Positions 33,460-41,871 of a DNA stretch of 64,000 nucleotides are shown here, in pieces. Below the pieces are notes generated by a model. The model was not told the DNA's origin. It was given only the letters and a program-made list of their open reading frames with translations, and searched no databases. The translations under genes were made by a program, and so were the position numbers. Origin of the DNA: an uncultured Prevotellaceae bacterium. GTDB lineage: Bacteria; Bacteroidota; Bacteroidia; Bacteroidales; Bacteroidaceae. The stretch is taken from contig CALDLA010000010.1 of assembly GCA_937898415.1 (NCBI GenBank), positions 6,268-70,267 of the forward strand, in the 5' to 3' direction. The first letter of the stretch is position 1. Every line of letters begins with the position of its first letter.

Positions 33460-35403
33460 TTAATTTGTTAAACTATCAAATTCAACCATAAGCTGCTCCC
33501 AGCGCTCCACTTCCTCGTCCAAGGCGCGTTTTGTCGAGGTATATTCGGTCACTAACGTCATGTCCGAGGCGTTTTCGGGCACCATCAGCAGCTCGTCCAA
33601 CTCTTTCAGGCGAGCTTCCATCTGCTCAATCTTCGTTTCAGAAGCCTTCACGGCCTTCTCGGCACGGGCTTTTCGCTTCTGCTGCTCTTTGTGCTCCGCG
33701 TAGGAGGTTTTCTGAGAGGGCTGAGTCCCATGTGTCTCATGAGTCTCATGAGTCCCATGAGTCTCATGAGACACATTAGCCCCCAACTCACTCAGTTCCT
33801 CAATCTTACGACTCTGCAGAAAGTCATAGATACCGCCGAGATGCTCACGTACCCGTCCACCACCAAACTCATAAACCTTGGTAACGAGGCCGTCGAGGAA
33901 CTCACGGTCATGGCTAACCACGATAGCCGTACCGTCGAAGGCACGGATAGCCTCCTTCAGCACGTCCTTCGATACCATATCCAAGTGGTTCGTGGGCTCG
34001 TCGAGTATCAGCAGGTTCACGGGTTCCAGCAGCAGTTTGATCATCGCAAGACGGCTGCGCTCACCACCGCTGAGCACCTTTACTTTCTTGTCAGCGTTAT
34101 CTCCACCGAACATGAAGGCGCCGAGTATGTCGTTGATACGCAGGCGGATATCACCCTTGGCAACGTTGTCGATGGTCTGGAACACCGTCAGTTGTTCGTC
34201 CAACAGCTGAGCCTGGTTCTGAGCAAAGTAGCCTATTTGGATGTTATGGCCTACCTTCAGCTGTCCGTCAAACGGAATCTCGCCCATAATACACTTCACC
34301 AGCGTCGATTTTCCCTCACCGTTCTTGCCGACAAAGGCCACCTTCTCGCCGCGCTTGATGGTCATGTTCACATGGTCAAAAACAACGTGGTTGTAGGCCT
34401 TCCTCACTTCGTCGCAGATTATCGGATAGTCGCCGCTACGGAGACAGGGCGGGAACTTCAGGTGCATGGCCGAGTTATCGACCTCGTCCACCTCGATGGG
34501 CACGATTTTCTCTAACTGTTTCACCTTCTGCTGCACCTGAACAGCCTTCGTAGCCTGATAGCGGAAGCGCTCTATAAACGCCTTCATATCAGCGATTTCT
34601 TTCTGTTGGTTCTCGTAAGCCCTCAACTGCTGTTCACGACGCTCACGGCGCAGTGTGACATACTCGTCGTACTTCACGCGGTAGTCCACTACCCTGCCGC
34701 ACGAAATTTCCAGCGTACGGTTCGACACATTATTAATAAAGGCGCGGTCGTGACTGACCAGCACCACTGCCGAGGCACTCTGCGCTAAAAACTGCTCCAA
34801 CCACTGGATGGACTCAATATCGAGGTGGTTCGTAGGCTCGTCCAACAGCAGCACGTCGGGCTTCTGCAGTAGGATTTTCGCCAGTTCGATACGCATACGC
34901 CAGCCACCCGAGAACTCACACGTAGGCCGCTCAAAATCAGTGCGTTCAAAGCCTAAGCCGATGAGTGTTCGTTCCAGCTCGGCCTCACGGTGGGCAGCAC
35001 CCATCATCAGGTAGCGTTCGTGTTCCATCGTGTAACGTTCCACCAGCGCCATATAGTCGTCGCTCTCGTAGTCGGTGCGCTCGTTCATCTCACGTTCCAG
35101 ACGCTCAACTCGCTCGGCCATAGCCGTCACGTTGGCAAACGCCTTCTGCGTCTCTTCGCGGACGGTCGTGTCGTCCTGCAGGCGCATCACCTGCGGCAGA
35201 TAGCCTATCGTCGTGTCGTTGGGTACGGCCACTGTACCCGCTGTGGGTTTCTGCTGACCGCACAGAATCTTCAGCAGCGTAGACTTACCCGCCCCGTTTT
35301 TGCCCACCAAGGCTATGCGGTCGCGGGGGTTAATGACGAAATTTGCGTCTGAAAACAACGGTTTGACACCGAATTCTACCTTTAATCCTTCTACAGAAAT
35401 CAT
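33460..35403 (-). CDS. ABC-F family ATPase (ribosome-associated translation factor)
   Basis: 647 residues with two ABC domains and no membrane helices: GKNGAGKSTLLK...FSGGWRMRIELAKILL...LLLDEPTNHLD and GKNGEGKSTLVK...LSGGERSRLAMIKLLL...LILDEPTNHLD, joined by the basic ABC-F linker. Such proteins bind the ribosomal E site. The C-terminal coiled coil (KAVKASETKIEQMEARLKELDEL) resembles Uup-type members. Between domain 2 and the coiled coil (about residues 541-562) lies a His-Glu-Thr repeat (SHETHGTHETHETHGT) of the kind seen in the U32 gene. Whether it protects against antibiotics cannot be told. Confidence 0.93.
   Translation of the reverse strand: MISVEGLKVEFGVKPLFSDANFVINPRDRIALVGKNGAGKSTLLKILCGQQKPTAGTVAVPNDTTIGYLPQVMRLQDDTTVREETQKAFANVTAMAERVERLEREMNERTDYESDDYMALVERYTMEHERYLMMGAAHREAELERTLIGLGFERTDFERPTCEFSGGWRMRIELAKILLQKPDVLLLDEPTNHLDIESIQWLEQFLAQSASAVVLVSHDRAFINNVSNRTLEISCGRVVDYRVKYDEYVTLRRERREQQLRAYENQQKEIADMKAFIERFRYQATKAVQVQQKVKQLEKIVPIEVDEVDNSAMHLKFPPCLRSGDYPIICDEVRKAYNHVVFDHVNMTIKRGEKVAFVGKNGEGKSTLVKCIMGEIPFDGQLKVGHNIQIGYFAQNQAQLLDEQLTVFQTIDNVAKGDIRLRINDILGAFMFGGDNADKKVKVLSGGERSRLAMIKLLLEPVNLLILDEPTNHLDMVSKDVLKEAIRAFDGTAIVVSHDREFLDGLVTKVYEFGGGRVREHLGGIYDFLQSRKIEELSELGANVSHETHGTHETHETHGTQPSQKTSYAEHKEQQKRKARAEKAVKASETKIEQMEARLKELDELLMVPENASDMTLVTEYTSTKRALDEEVERWEQLMVEFDSLTN
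33718..33780. repeat. Short (THE/SHE) repeat in the ABC-F gene
   Basis: Units such as CTCATGAGT and CCCATGAGT repeat about six times and encode Ser-His-Glu, Thr-His-Glu and Thr-His-Gly on the minus strand. The motif is the same as in the U32 repeat 13 kb away. Confidence 0.75.
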
Positions 35404-35425
35404 CTTTTTATGTATAAAACGGCTG

Positions 35426-35433
35426 CAAAGTTA
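35426..35433 (-). promoter_or_regulatory. -7 element TAACTTTG of the ABC-F/M13 unit
   Basis: CAAAGTTA on the plus strand, 22 nt before the start at 35403. It diverges from the tex promoter, whose box is 22 bp away, so the two transcripts start from one 60-bp region. Confidence 0.65.
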
Positions 35434-35455
35434 GCAAAAATAAAAGAAATATGCG

Positions 35456-35463
35456 TATCTTTG
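35456..35463 (+). promoter_or_regulatory. -7 element TATCTTTG of tex
   Basis: A perfect box, 32 nt before the ATG at 35496. It lies inside the longer in-frame ORF from 35451 and therefore excludes that start. Confidence 0.7.
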
Positions 35464-35495
35464 CAGCGGAAAAACAAATAAAAACCGCTAAACAC

Positions 35496-37655
35496 ATGAA
35501 CATTTTTGCAAATATCATAGCCGAAAGACTCAACATTTCAGCGAAAAACGTTGATGGAACCATCGCCCTGATTGACGAAGGCTGCACCACACCCTTCATC
35601 GCCCGCTACCGCAAGGAGCGCACGGGAGGCCTCGACGAGGTGCAGATCAGTGCCATCAGCGACCAGTACGAACGACTGAAGGAGTTGCAGAAGCGCAAGG
35701 AAACCATCGTGAAGACCATCACCGAACAGGGAAAGATGACGCCCGAACTGGAGAAACGCATCGCCGATACGTGGGAGGCCACCACACTGGAGGATATCTA
35801 CCTGCCTTACCGGCCAAAGCGCCGTACACGAGCCCAGATTGCCCGCGAACAGGGTTTAGAGCCGCTGGCTCTCCTCTTGCTCCGTCCGCAAAACTGCTCA
35901 CCCGAGTCTGCAGCCCAGCCGTTCGTCGTAGGCGACGTTCCTGACGTCGCTGCCGCCCTCAAGGGTGCCCAGGACATCATCGCCGAACAGGTCAGCGAGG
36001 ACGAGCGTTCACGCCAGATGGTACGCGGCGTATTCCGCCGTACCGCCGTCATCACCTCAAAGGTGGTTAAGGCTAATCAGGACAAGGACGAGGCCCAGAA
36101 ATACAGCGACTACTTCGACTGGCAGGAACCGCTGAAGCGCTGTACCAGCCACCGCCTCCTGGCTATGCGGCGAGGCGAGGCTGAGGGCATCCTGCGCCTG
36201 AGCATCGACCCCGTGAGCGACGATGAGTGCGTGGAACGTCTGCAACGCCACTATGTCCACGGACAGACACCCTGTGGCCGTCTGGTGGCCGAGGCCGTCG
36301 AGGGCAGTTACAAGCGCCTGCTGAAGCCCTCGATTGAGACGGAGTTCTTTAATTTAAGCAAGGAACAGGCTGACGACGAAGCCATCCGCGTCTTTGCCGA
36401 GAACCTGCGCCAGCTACTACTTTCGGCACCTTTGGGTCAGAAGCGCGTCATGGGCATTGACCCCGGATTCCGCACGGGTTGCAAGGTCGTTTGTCTCGAC
36501 GCCCAGGGCAACCTGCTGCACCACGAGGCCATCTTCCCCCACCCGCCTGTGAACCACCGCATGCAAGCCACAGTCCACGTCCAGCAGATGATAGCTGACT
36601 ACCACATCGAGGCTATTGCCATCGGTAACGGCACTGCCAGCCGCGAGACCCGAGCCTTCATAGAGGAAGTGCTTACCCAAAATTCCCATGAGCTCCATTC
36701 GCCCCATAATTCCCCTCAAGTCTTCGTAGTCTCCGAGGACGGCGCCTCCGTCTATTCTGCCTCAAAAACCGCCCGCGAGGAGTTCCCCGACGAGGATGTC
36801 ACCGTGCGCGGAGCCGTCTCAATAGGTCGCCGACTGATGGACCCGCTGGCTGAGCTAGTCAAAATCGACCCCAAGAGTATCGGCGTGGGACAGTACCAGC
36901 ACGACGTTGACCAGACCAAGCTCAAGCAACAACTCGACCAGACGGTGATGAGCTGCGTCAACTCTGTTGGCGTCAACCTCAACACCGCCTCTACCCACCT
37001 GCTGCAGTACGTGAGCGGACTGGGACCTGCACTGGCCAACAACATCGTCGACTACAGAAAAGAGAACGGACCCTTCCTGAGTCGTGCTCAGCTGAAGAAG
37101 GTACCACGCCTCGGCCCTGCCGCCTTTGAGCAGTGTGCCGGTTTCCTGCGCATCCCCGATGCCAAGAACCCGCTCGACAACTCCGCCGTCCACCCTGAAC
37201 GTTATGCCGTCGTCGAACAGATGGCCCGCGACCAACAATGCTCCGTCGCCGACCTTATTAATAATAAGGAGAAGCGTCAGGCTGTCAACCTGCAGCAGTA
37301 TGTCACAGCCGACATGGGACTGCCCACTTTGACCGATATCATCAAGGAACTGGAGAAGCCAGGACGCGACCCGCGCGAACAGATAGAGGAATTACGCTTT
37401 GCCGACGGTATTGAGACCGTCGACGACCTCGTCGACGGCATGGAATTGCCTGGCATTGTGACCAACATCACCAATTTCGGTGCTTTCGTCGACATCGGCG
37501 TCCATCAGGACGGTCTCGTCCACATCTCACAGTTAGCCAACAAGTACGTCAAAGACCCCAATCAAGTCGTCAAGCTCCACCAGCACATCCGCGTCCGTGT
37601 CCTTGAGGTCGACCGTCGCCGCAACCGCATCTCGCTCACTATGAAGGGACTCTGA
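35496..37655 (+). CDS. tex: Tex-family RNA-binding protein
   Basis: 719 residues. Order as in Tex: N-terminal helical domain (IAERLNISAKNVDGTIALIDEGCTTPFIARYRKE), YqgF/RuvX-like domain (MGIDPGFRTGCKVV), helix-hairpin-helix region (NTASTHLLQYVSGLGPALANNIV), and a C-terminal S1 domain (GMELPGIVTNITNFGAFVDIGVHQDGLVHISQLA). Tex affects transcription and RNA stability. A short intrusion SHELHSPHNSPQ near residues 396-407, in a YqgF loop, looks like a decayed copy of the His-rich repeats in the U32 and ABC-F genes. It has its own promoter. Confidence 0.96.
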   Translation: MNIFANIIAERLNISAKNVDGTIALIDEGCTTPFIARYRKERTGGLDEVQISAISDQYERLKELQKRKETIVKTITEQGKMTPELEKRIADTWEATTLEDIYLPYRPKRRTRAQIAREQGLEPLALLLLRPQNCSPESAAQPFVVGDVPDVAAALKGAQDIIAEQVSEDERSRQMVRGVFRRTAVITSKVVKANQDKDEAQKYSDYFDWQEPLKRCTSHRLLAMRRGEAEGILRLSIDPVSDDECVERLQRHYVHGQTPCGRLVAEAVEGSYKRLLKPSIETEFFNLSKEQADDEAIRVFAENLRQLLLSAPLGQKRVMGIDPGFRTGCKVVCLDAQGNLLHHEAIFPHPPVNHRMQATVHVQQMIADYHIEAIAIGNGTASRETRAFIEEVLTQNSHELHSPHNSPQVFVVSEDGASVYSASKTAREEFPDEDVTVRGAVSIGRRLMDPLAELVKIDPKSIGVGQYQHDVDQTKLKQQLDQTVMSCVNSVGVNLNTASTHLLQYVSGLGPALANNIVDYRKENGPFLSRAQLKKVPRLGPAAFEQCAGFLRIPDAKNPLDNSAVHPERYAVVEQMARDQQCSVADLINNKEKRQAVNLQQYVTADMGLPTLTDIIKELEKPGRDPREQIEELRFADGIETVDDLVDGMELPGIVTNITNFGAFVDIGVHQDGLVHISQLANKYVKDPNQVVKLHQHIRVRVLEVDRRRNRISLTMKGL

Positions 37656-37761
37656 CCCCGTTGGATATTTCGATTACATTCAAAATCTGTAAAATTAGCA
37701 TAAAATCTGTAAAAACAAAGAAGTAACGTTCCCAAGGCTTGGCACTTTGGAGAAAAAAGAC

Positions 37762-37769
37762 TATCTTTG
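37762..37769 (+). promoter_or_regulatory. -7 element TATCTTTG of the cupin lipoprotein gene
   Basis: 23 nt before the ATG at 37793. The gap after tex otherwise holds only a 20-bp-spaced pair of AAAATCTGTAAAA at about 37682 and 37702. Confidence 0.65.
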
Positions 37770-37792
37770 TCTGCTAAAAAACGAACAAGACA

Positions 37793-38287
37793 ATGAAAAA
37801 GATAATGCGCTCGGCTTTGCCGCTTGGCTCAGCTAGGAATTGGATGCTTGCAGCCACCTTTATTTGCGGCGCATGTGTACTGACTTCCTGTAGGGAGGCT
37901 CGCAGTCAAGACAATCCTGCACAACAGGTACAGAGTACTGAACTGATTCGCACCAGCCAGAGTTGGGACGGCGTGGAGCTGCCCGACTACTTTCAGGGAC
38001 GGCCTGAGCTGGTGGCTGTGAAGTATGTGTTCCCAGCCGGAAAGAAGTTGGGCTGGCACCACCATCCCGTGATGAACTACGGAATACTAGTACAGGGTGA
38101 GCTGACCATCATCGGACAGGACGGCAAGGAGAAAGTGGTCCATGAGGGCGAGCCCGTCGTAGAGATGGTGAACACCATCCACCACGGCGAGAACCGCGGT
38201 CAGAAGGACGTCATCCTCTACATGTTCTACCTCTCGCAGAAAGACTTGCCCCTCGCCGTGCAGCATCCTGAAATTCCACTGGAATAG
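37793..38287 (+). CDS. Cupin-domain lipoprotein
   Basis: 164 residues. The signal (MLAATFICGACVLTSC) ends in a lipobox Cys. The mature protein is a single small cupin: GWHHHPVMNYGILVQGELTI gives the metal-binding His-x-His-x-Tyr-x2-(Gly) cluster of motif 1, and MVNTIHHGENRG that of motif 2. It is likely a metal-binding periplasmic protein of unknown substrate. The PD40-like gene starts 17 bp later. Confidence 0.82.
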   Translation: MKKIMRSALPLGSARNWMLAATFICGACVLTSCREARSQDNPAQQVQSTELIRTSQSWDGVELPDYFQGRPELVAVKYVFPAGKKLGWHHHPVMNYGILVQGELTIIGQDGKEKVVHEGEPVVEMVNTIHHGENRGQKDVILYMFYLSQKDLPLAVQHPEIPLE

Positions 38288-38304
38288 CAACAGAATAAAC
38301 AACA

Positions 38305-39456
38305 ATGAGAAATAGCAGAATAATCATTTCACTATTGGCTGTGCTGATGGCCATACCTGCAACTGCCCAGAGACGGAAGGCAGCTGTCAGGAAGAAGGTC
38401 GTACCTGTAGTTGAATTGTCGAAAGAAGAACAGAAGTTTGAAGAGATGCTGGATGCCACCCAGCAGGTCATGTTCATTGACAGCGTCGTAGTTGACAAAC
38501 AAGATTTCCTTGACTTGTATAACCTTACTTCTGAGGCTGGTACTGTTACAACCTTCAACCGGTTCTTCAATAGTGATGGACAGCCATACTCCACGGTTTA
38601 CGTTAATCAGTTGGGCAATAAGTGTTGGTATGCCAATGACGGGCAGCTCTATACGTCTGACAAACTCGGCAACCAGTGGAGCGAGCCTATGGGCCTTGAC
38701 GGGCTTGGGCACTTCCAGCGTGCCAACTATCCCTTCATGCTCTCTGACGGAACAACGCTCTATTTCGCTGCCATCGGCGATGAGGGATTAGGCGGACTCG
38801 ACATCTACGTGTCACGCTATAATTCCGAATCAGGGAAATATTTGTTAGCCGAGAATCTCGGACTGCCGTTCAACTCTGATGCCAACGACTACATGTATGC
38901 TGTCGACGAGTTCAACGGCATTGGCTATTTTGCCACTGACCGTCGCCAGCCAGAAAATAAGGTGTGTATATACACATTCATCCCCAATCAGAAGCGCATC
39001 ACCTACTCGACAGATGAAATGGATAAGGCCACCATTCGCAGTCGTGCCAAAATTGATTGTATTGCCGACACATGGGGCGACGGTGCGCTGAGACTCGAAA
39101 CGCTCGACCGCATTAACAATGCTGGTCGCAAGCCGAGGGAGAGTCGGCAGGAGAAGGCGAATGACTTCACTTTTGTCATCAACGATTACATTACGTATAC
39201 AAGTTTGTCTGATTTCCGTAATAAAGAAAATCGAAACCGTGCCAGCAAGCTTAATAACATGCGCAAATCATACGAAGAGCTTAGTGTCAATCTTGAGAAG
39301 ATGCGCATCTATTTCTCTACGAAGGCAGACATCAGCGAGAGGACAAGCCTGAGAACGGAAATACTCGGCTATGAGCAGGAATTCTATCAGTTAGAGAGCG
39401 ACATTCACCAACTGGAGAAAGCCATTCGTTATGCCGAGCTACAAGTGCTGCAATAA
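38305..39456 (+). CDS. Secreted PD40-repeat-like protein
   Basis: 383 residues with signal peptide (IISLLAVLMAIPATAQ). The middle has beta-propeller type repeats seen in envelope PD40/WD40-like proteins (YPFMLSDGTTLYFAAIGDEGLGGLDIYVSR, then DYMYAVDEFNGIGYFATDR). The C-terminal 110 residues are predicted helical and coiled (RASKLNNMRKSYEELSVNLEKM...). The repeat resembles the Pal-associated proteins of gliding and type IX systems, but no OmpA domain is present. It probably shares the cupin transcript. Confidence 0.72.
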   Translation: MRNSRIIISLLAVLMAIPATAQRRKAAVRKKVVPVVELSKEEQKFEEMLDATQQVMFIDSVVVDKQDFLDLYNLTSEAGTVTTFNRFFNSDGQPYSTVYVNQLGNKCWYANDGQLYTSDKLGNQWSEPMGLDGLGHFQRANYPFMLSDGTTLYFAAIGDEGLGGLDIYVSRYNSESGKYLLAENLGLPFNSDANDYMYAVDEFNGIGYFATDRRQPENKVCIYTFIPNQKRITYSTDEMDKATIRSRAKIDCIADTWGDGALRLETLDRINNAGRKPRESRQEKANDFTFVINDYITYTSLSDFRNKENRNRASKLNNMRKSYEELSVNLEKMRIYFSTKADISERTSLRTEILGYEQEFYQLESDIHQLEKAIRYAELQVLQ

Positions 39457-39483
39457 AAAAACAAACCCTTAAATTTCTTGCCT

Positions 39484-40362
39484 ATGAAAACGAAAAGATC
39501 ATTCCCGGAGTCCGAGCTCATCATCAATGCTGACGGATCATGCTTTCACCTGCACCTGAAGCCGGAGCAATTGGCTGACAAGGTGATCCTTGTCGGAGAC
39601 CCGGCACGTGTTAACACTGTTGCTGACCACTTCGAGTCGCGTGAGTGCGAGGTCAGTAGCCGCGAGTTTCACACCATTACTGGAACCTACAAGGGTAAGC
39701 GAATCACCTGTCAGAGCCACGGTATCGGATGCGACAACATCGACATTGTCGTCAACGAGCTTGACACGCTGGCCAACATCGACTATGCCACCCGTCAAGA
39801 ACGCGACGAGCACCGTTCGCTGACGATGGTTCGAATCGGCACCTGTGGCGGCCTGCAACCATTTACGCCGACAGGCTGTTTCATTGCCAGCGTCAAAAGC
39901 ATTGGTTTTGACTGTCTGCTCAACTATTATGCTGGGCGTAACGTCGTCTGCGACATCCCGATGGAAAAGGAGTTCTGCGAGCACATGCAGTGGGATCCCA
40001 TCAAGGGGGCTCCGTATGTAGCCATAGCCGATGCTGACCTCATTGACCAGATAGCCCAGGATGATATGGTGCGCGGCTATACCATTTCGTGTGGTGGGTT
40101 CTATGGCCCGCAAGGCAGGATGCTGCGTGCCGACGTTGCCGACCCCAAGCAAAATGAGAAGATTGAGTCGTTCGAATACGAGGGGATGAAGATTTGCAAC
40201 TTCGAGATGGAATCGTCGGCCCTTGCCGGGCTTGCTTCGCTGCTCGGTCATCGCGCCATGACCTGCTGCATGGTCATCGCCAACCGTTATACCCAGGAAA
40301 TGAACACGGAATACAAGAACTCTATTGACACGCTTATCCAAAAAGTCCTCGAACGAATCTAA
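39484..40362 (+). CDS. Nucleoside phosphorylase (uridine phosphorylase-like)
   Basis: 292 residues from the ATG at 39484; a TTG at 39478 would add two residues only. Cleaves nucleosides with phosphate. Family marks are VILVGDPARV at the phosphate site, GIGCDNIDIVVNEL, MVRIGTCGGL and NFEMESSALAGLASLLGH, with the Glu of NFEMES that contacts ribose. The extra N-terminal segment and length suggest a Bacteroidota branch near PNP_UDP_1 members. Substrate base not assigned. Confidence 0.9.
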   Translation: MKTKRSFPESELIINADGSCFHLHLKPEQLADKVILVGDPARVNTVADHFESRECEVSSREFHTITGTYKGKRITCQSHGIGCDNIDIVVNELDTLANIDYATRQERDEHRSLTMVRIGTCGGLQPFTPTGCFIASVKSIGFDCLLNYYAGRNVVCDIPMEKEFCEHMQWDPIKGAPYVAIADADLIDQIAQDDMVRGYTISCGGFYGPQGRMLRADVADPKQNEKIESFEYEGMKICNFEMESSALAGLASLLGHRAMTCCMVIANRYTQEMNTEYKNSIDTLIQKVLERI

Positions 40363-40380
40363 CCCAAAATTTATACCATT

Positions 40381-41871
40381 ATGGACCAAATTACACTTTA
40401 CACACTCATCGCAGTAGTCGTGCTACTGCTATTCTTGTTTCTTTTCATCTCTTACGTCAAGGCACCGCCCTCGTTTGCATACATCATTTCGGGACTCTCT
40501 TCCCAGCCCCGTGTACTTATCGGAAAGGGTGGATTCCGAGTCCCCTTTCTCGAGCGTCTCGACAAGGTATATCTCGGACAGATTACTGTCGACATCAAGA
40601 CCGAGGAGAGCGTACCCACCAACGACTTCATCAACGTCGATGTGGATGCTGTTGCCAAGATTCGCGTCACGCCCAACTCTGAAGGTACGCGCCTGGCTGC
40701 CAAGAACTTCCTGAACATGGAACCCAACGAGATTGCTGAGCAGCTACAGGACTCGCTACAGGGTAACATGCGTGAAATTATCGGTACGCTCGACCTCCGT
40801 TCGCTCAACACCGACCGCGACGGTTTCTCTGACCAGGTAATGCAGAAGGCGCAGCCCGACATGGCAAAACTGGGTATCGAGATTATTTCTTGTAACATCC
40901 AGAACGTCACTGACCGCGAAGGACTCATCAAGGACCTCGGTGCCGACAACACGGCAAAAATCAAGAAGGACGCCGCCATCAACCGTGCCGTTGCTGAACG
41001 CGACGTGAAGATTGAGACGTCAAAGGCCGACAAGGAGGCCAACGATGCCCGCGTAGATGCCGACACTGCCATTGCTGTCAAGAACAACGACCTGGCCCTG
41101 AAGCGTGCCGCCCTGAAGCGTGAAGCTGATACGGCCCAGGCTGATGCCGATGCCGCCTACGCCATCCAGCAGCAGGAACAGCAGAAGACCATCAACATCA
41201 AAACCGTCGAGGCTGAGATTGAGAAGACCAAGCGCGAGCAGATTCTCTCGAAAGAGCAGATTGAAATCAAGATGAACCAGCTGGCTGCTGAGGTTGAGAA
41301 GCAGGCCGATGCTGATAAATATAAGGTGGAGATTGATGCTGCCGCCGACCTCGAACAGCGCAAGCGTGTGGCTGAGGCTCAGAAGTACGAAGCTGAACAG
41401 CGCGCACTGGCTCAGAATGCCGAGTCTGATGCCGCCCGCTACCGCTTAGAGCAGGAAGCCATCGGTATCAAGGCCAAGGGTGAAGCCGAGGCTTACGCCA
41501 TCCAGAAGAAGGGTGAGGCCGAAGCATTGGCAATGGATAAGAAGGCCGAAGCCTATAAGAAGTACAACAACGCCGCTGTTGCCCAGATGATGATTGAGAT
41601 TCTGCCGCAGATTGTCGAGAACGTCGCCAAGCCCATCTCAGCCATTAAGGATGTCAACATCTACAGCGCCGACGGCGGTGGTGTCAGTTCGCTTAGCGGC
41701 AACGTGCCCGTGGCCATCAAGCAAGCCTTCGACGTGCTCAAGTCAGCCACTGGCGTCGATATGGCCGACATTATGAAGGCTGGCAGCATCGAAGCCGTCA
41801 CCACGCGCAATGTCAACCTCAACGACAAAGCCGCCGACGCCCTCGGCAACATCGTCAAGGACAAAAAGTAA
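40381..41871 (+). CDS. Flotillin-like SPFH membrane protein
   Basis: 496 residues. A single N-terminal membrane helix (LYTLIAVVVLLLFLFLFISYV) is followed by an SPFH domain (GGFRVPFLERLDKVYLGQITVDIKTEE...DVDAVAKIRV) and a long Ala/Glu/Lys coiled coil with AEAYAIQKKGEAEALAMDKKAEAYKKYN, as in flotillins. Flotillins organise membrane microdomains. It stops directly before the mnmE start, with no gap. Confidence 0.93.
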   Translation: MDQITLYTLIAVVVLLLFLFLFISYVKAPPSFAYIISGLSSQPRVLIGKGGFRVPFLERLDKVYLGQITVDIKTEESVPTNDFINVDVDAVAKIRVTPNSEGTRLAAKNFLNMEPNEIAEQLQDSLQGNMREIIGTLDLRSLNTDRDGFSDQVMQKAQPDMAKLGIEIISCNIQNVTDREGLIKDLGADNTAKIKKDAAINRAVAERDVKIETSKADKEANDARVDADTAIAVKNNDLALKRAALKREADTAQADADAAYAIQQQEQQKTINIKTVEAEIEKTKREQILSKEQIEIKMNQLAAEVEKQADADKYKVEIDAAADLEQRKRVAEAQKYEAEQRALAQNAESDAARYRLEQEAIGIKAKGEAEAYAIQKKGEAEALAMDKKAEAYKKYNNAAVAQMMIEILPQIVENVAKPISAIKDVNIYSADGGGVSSLSGNVPVAIKQAFDVLKSATGVDMADIMKAGSIEAVTTRNVNLNDKAADALGNIVKDKK

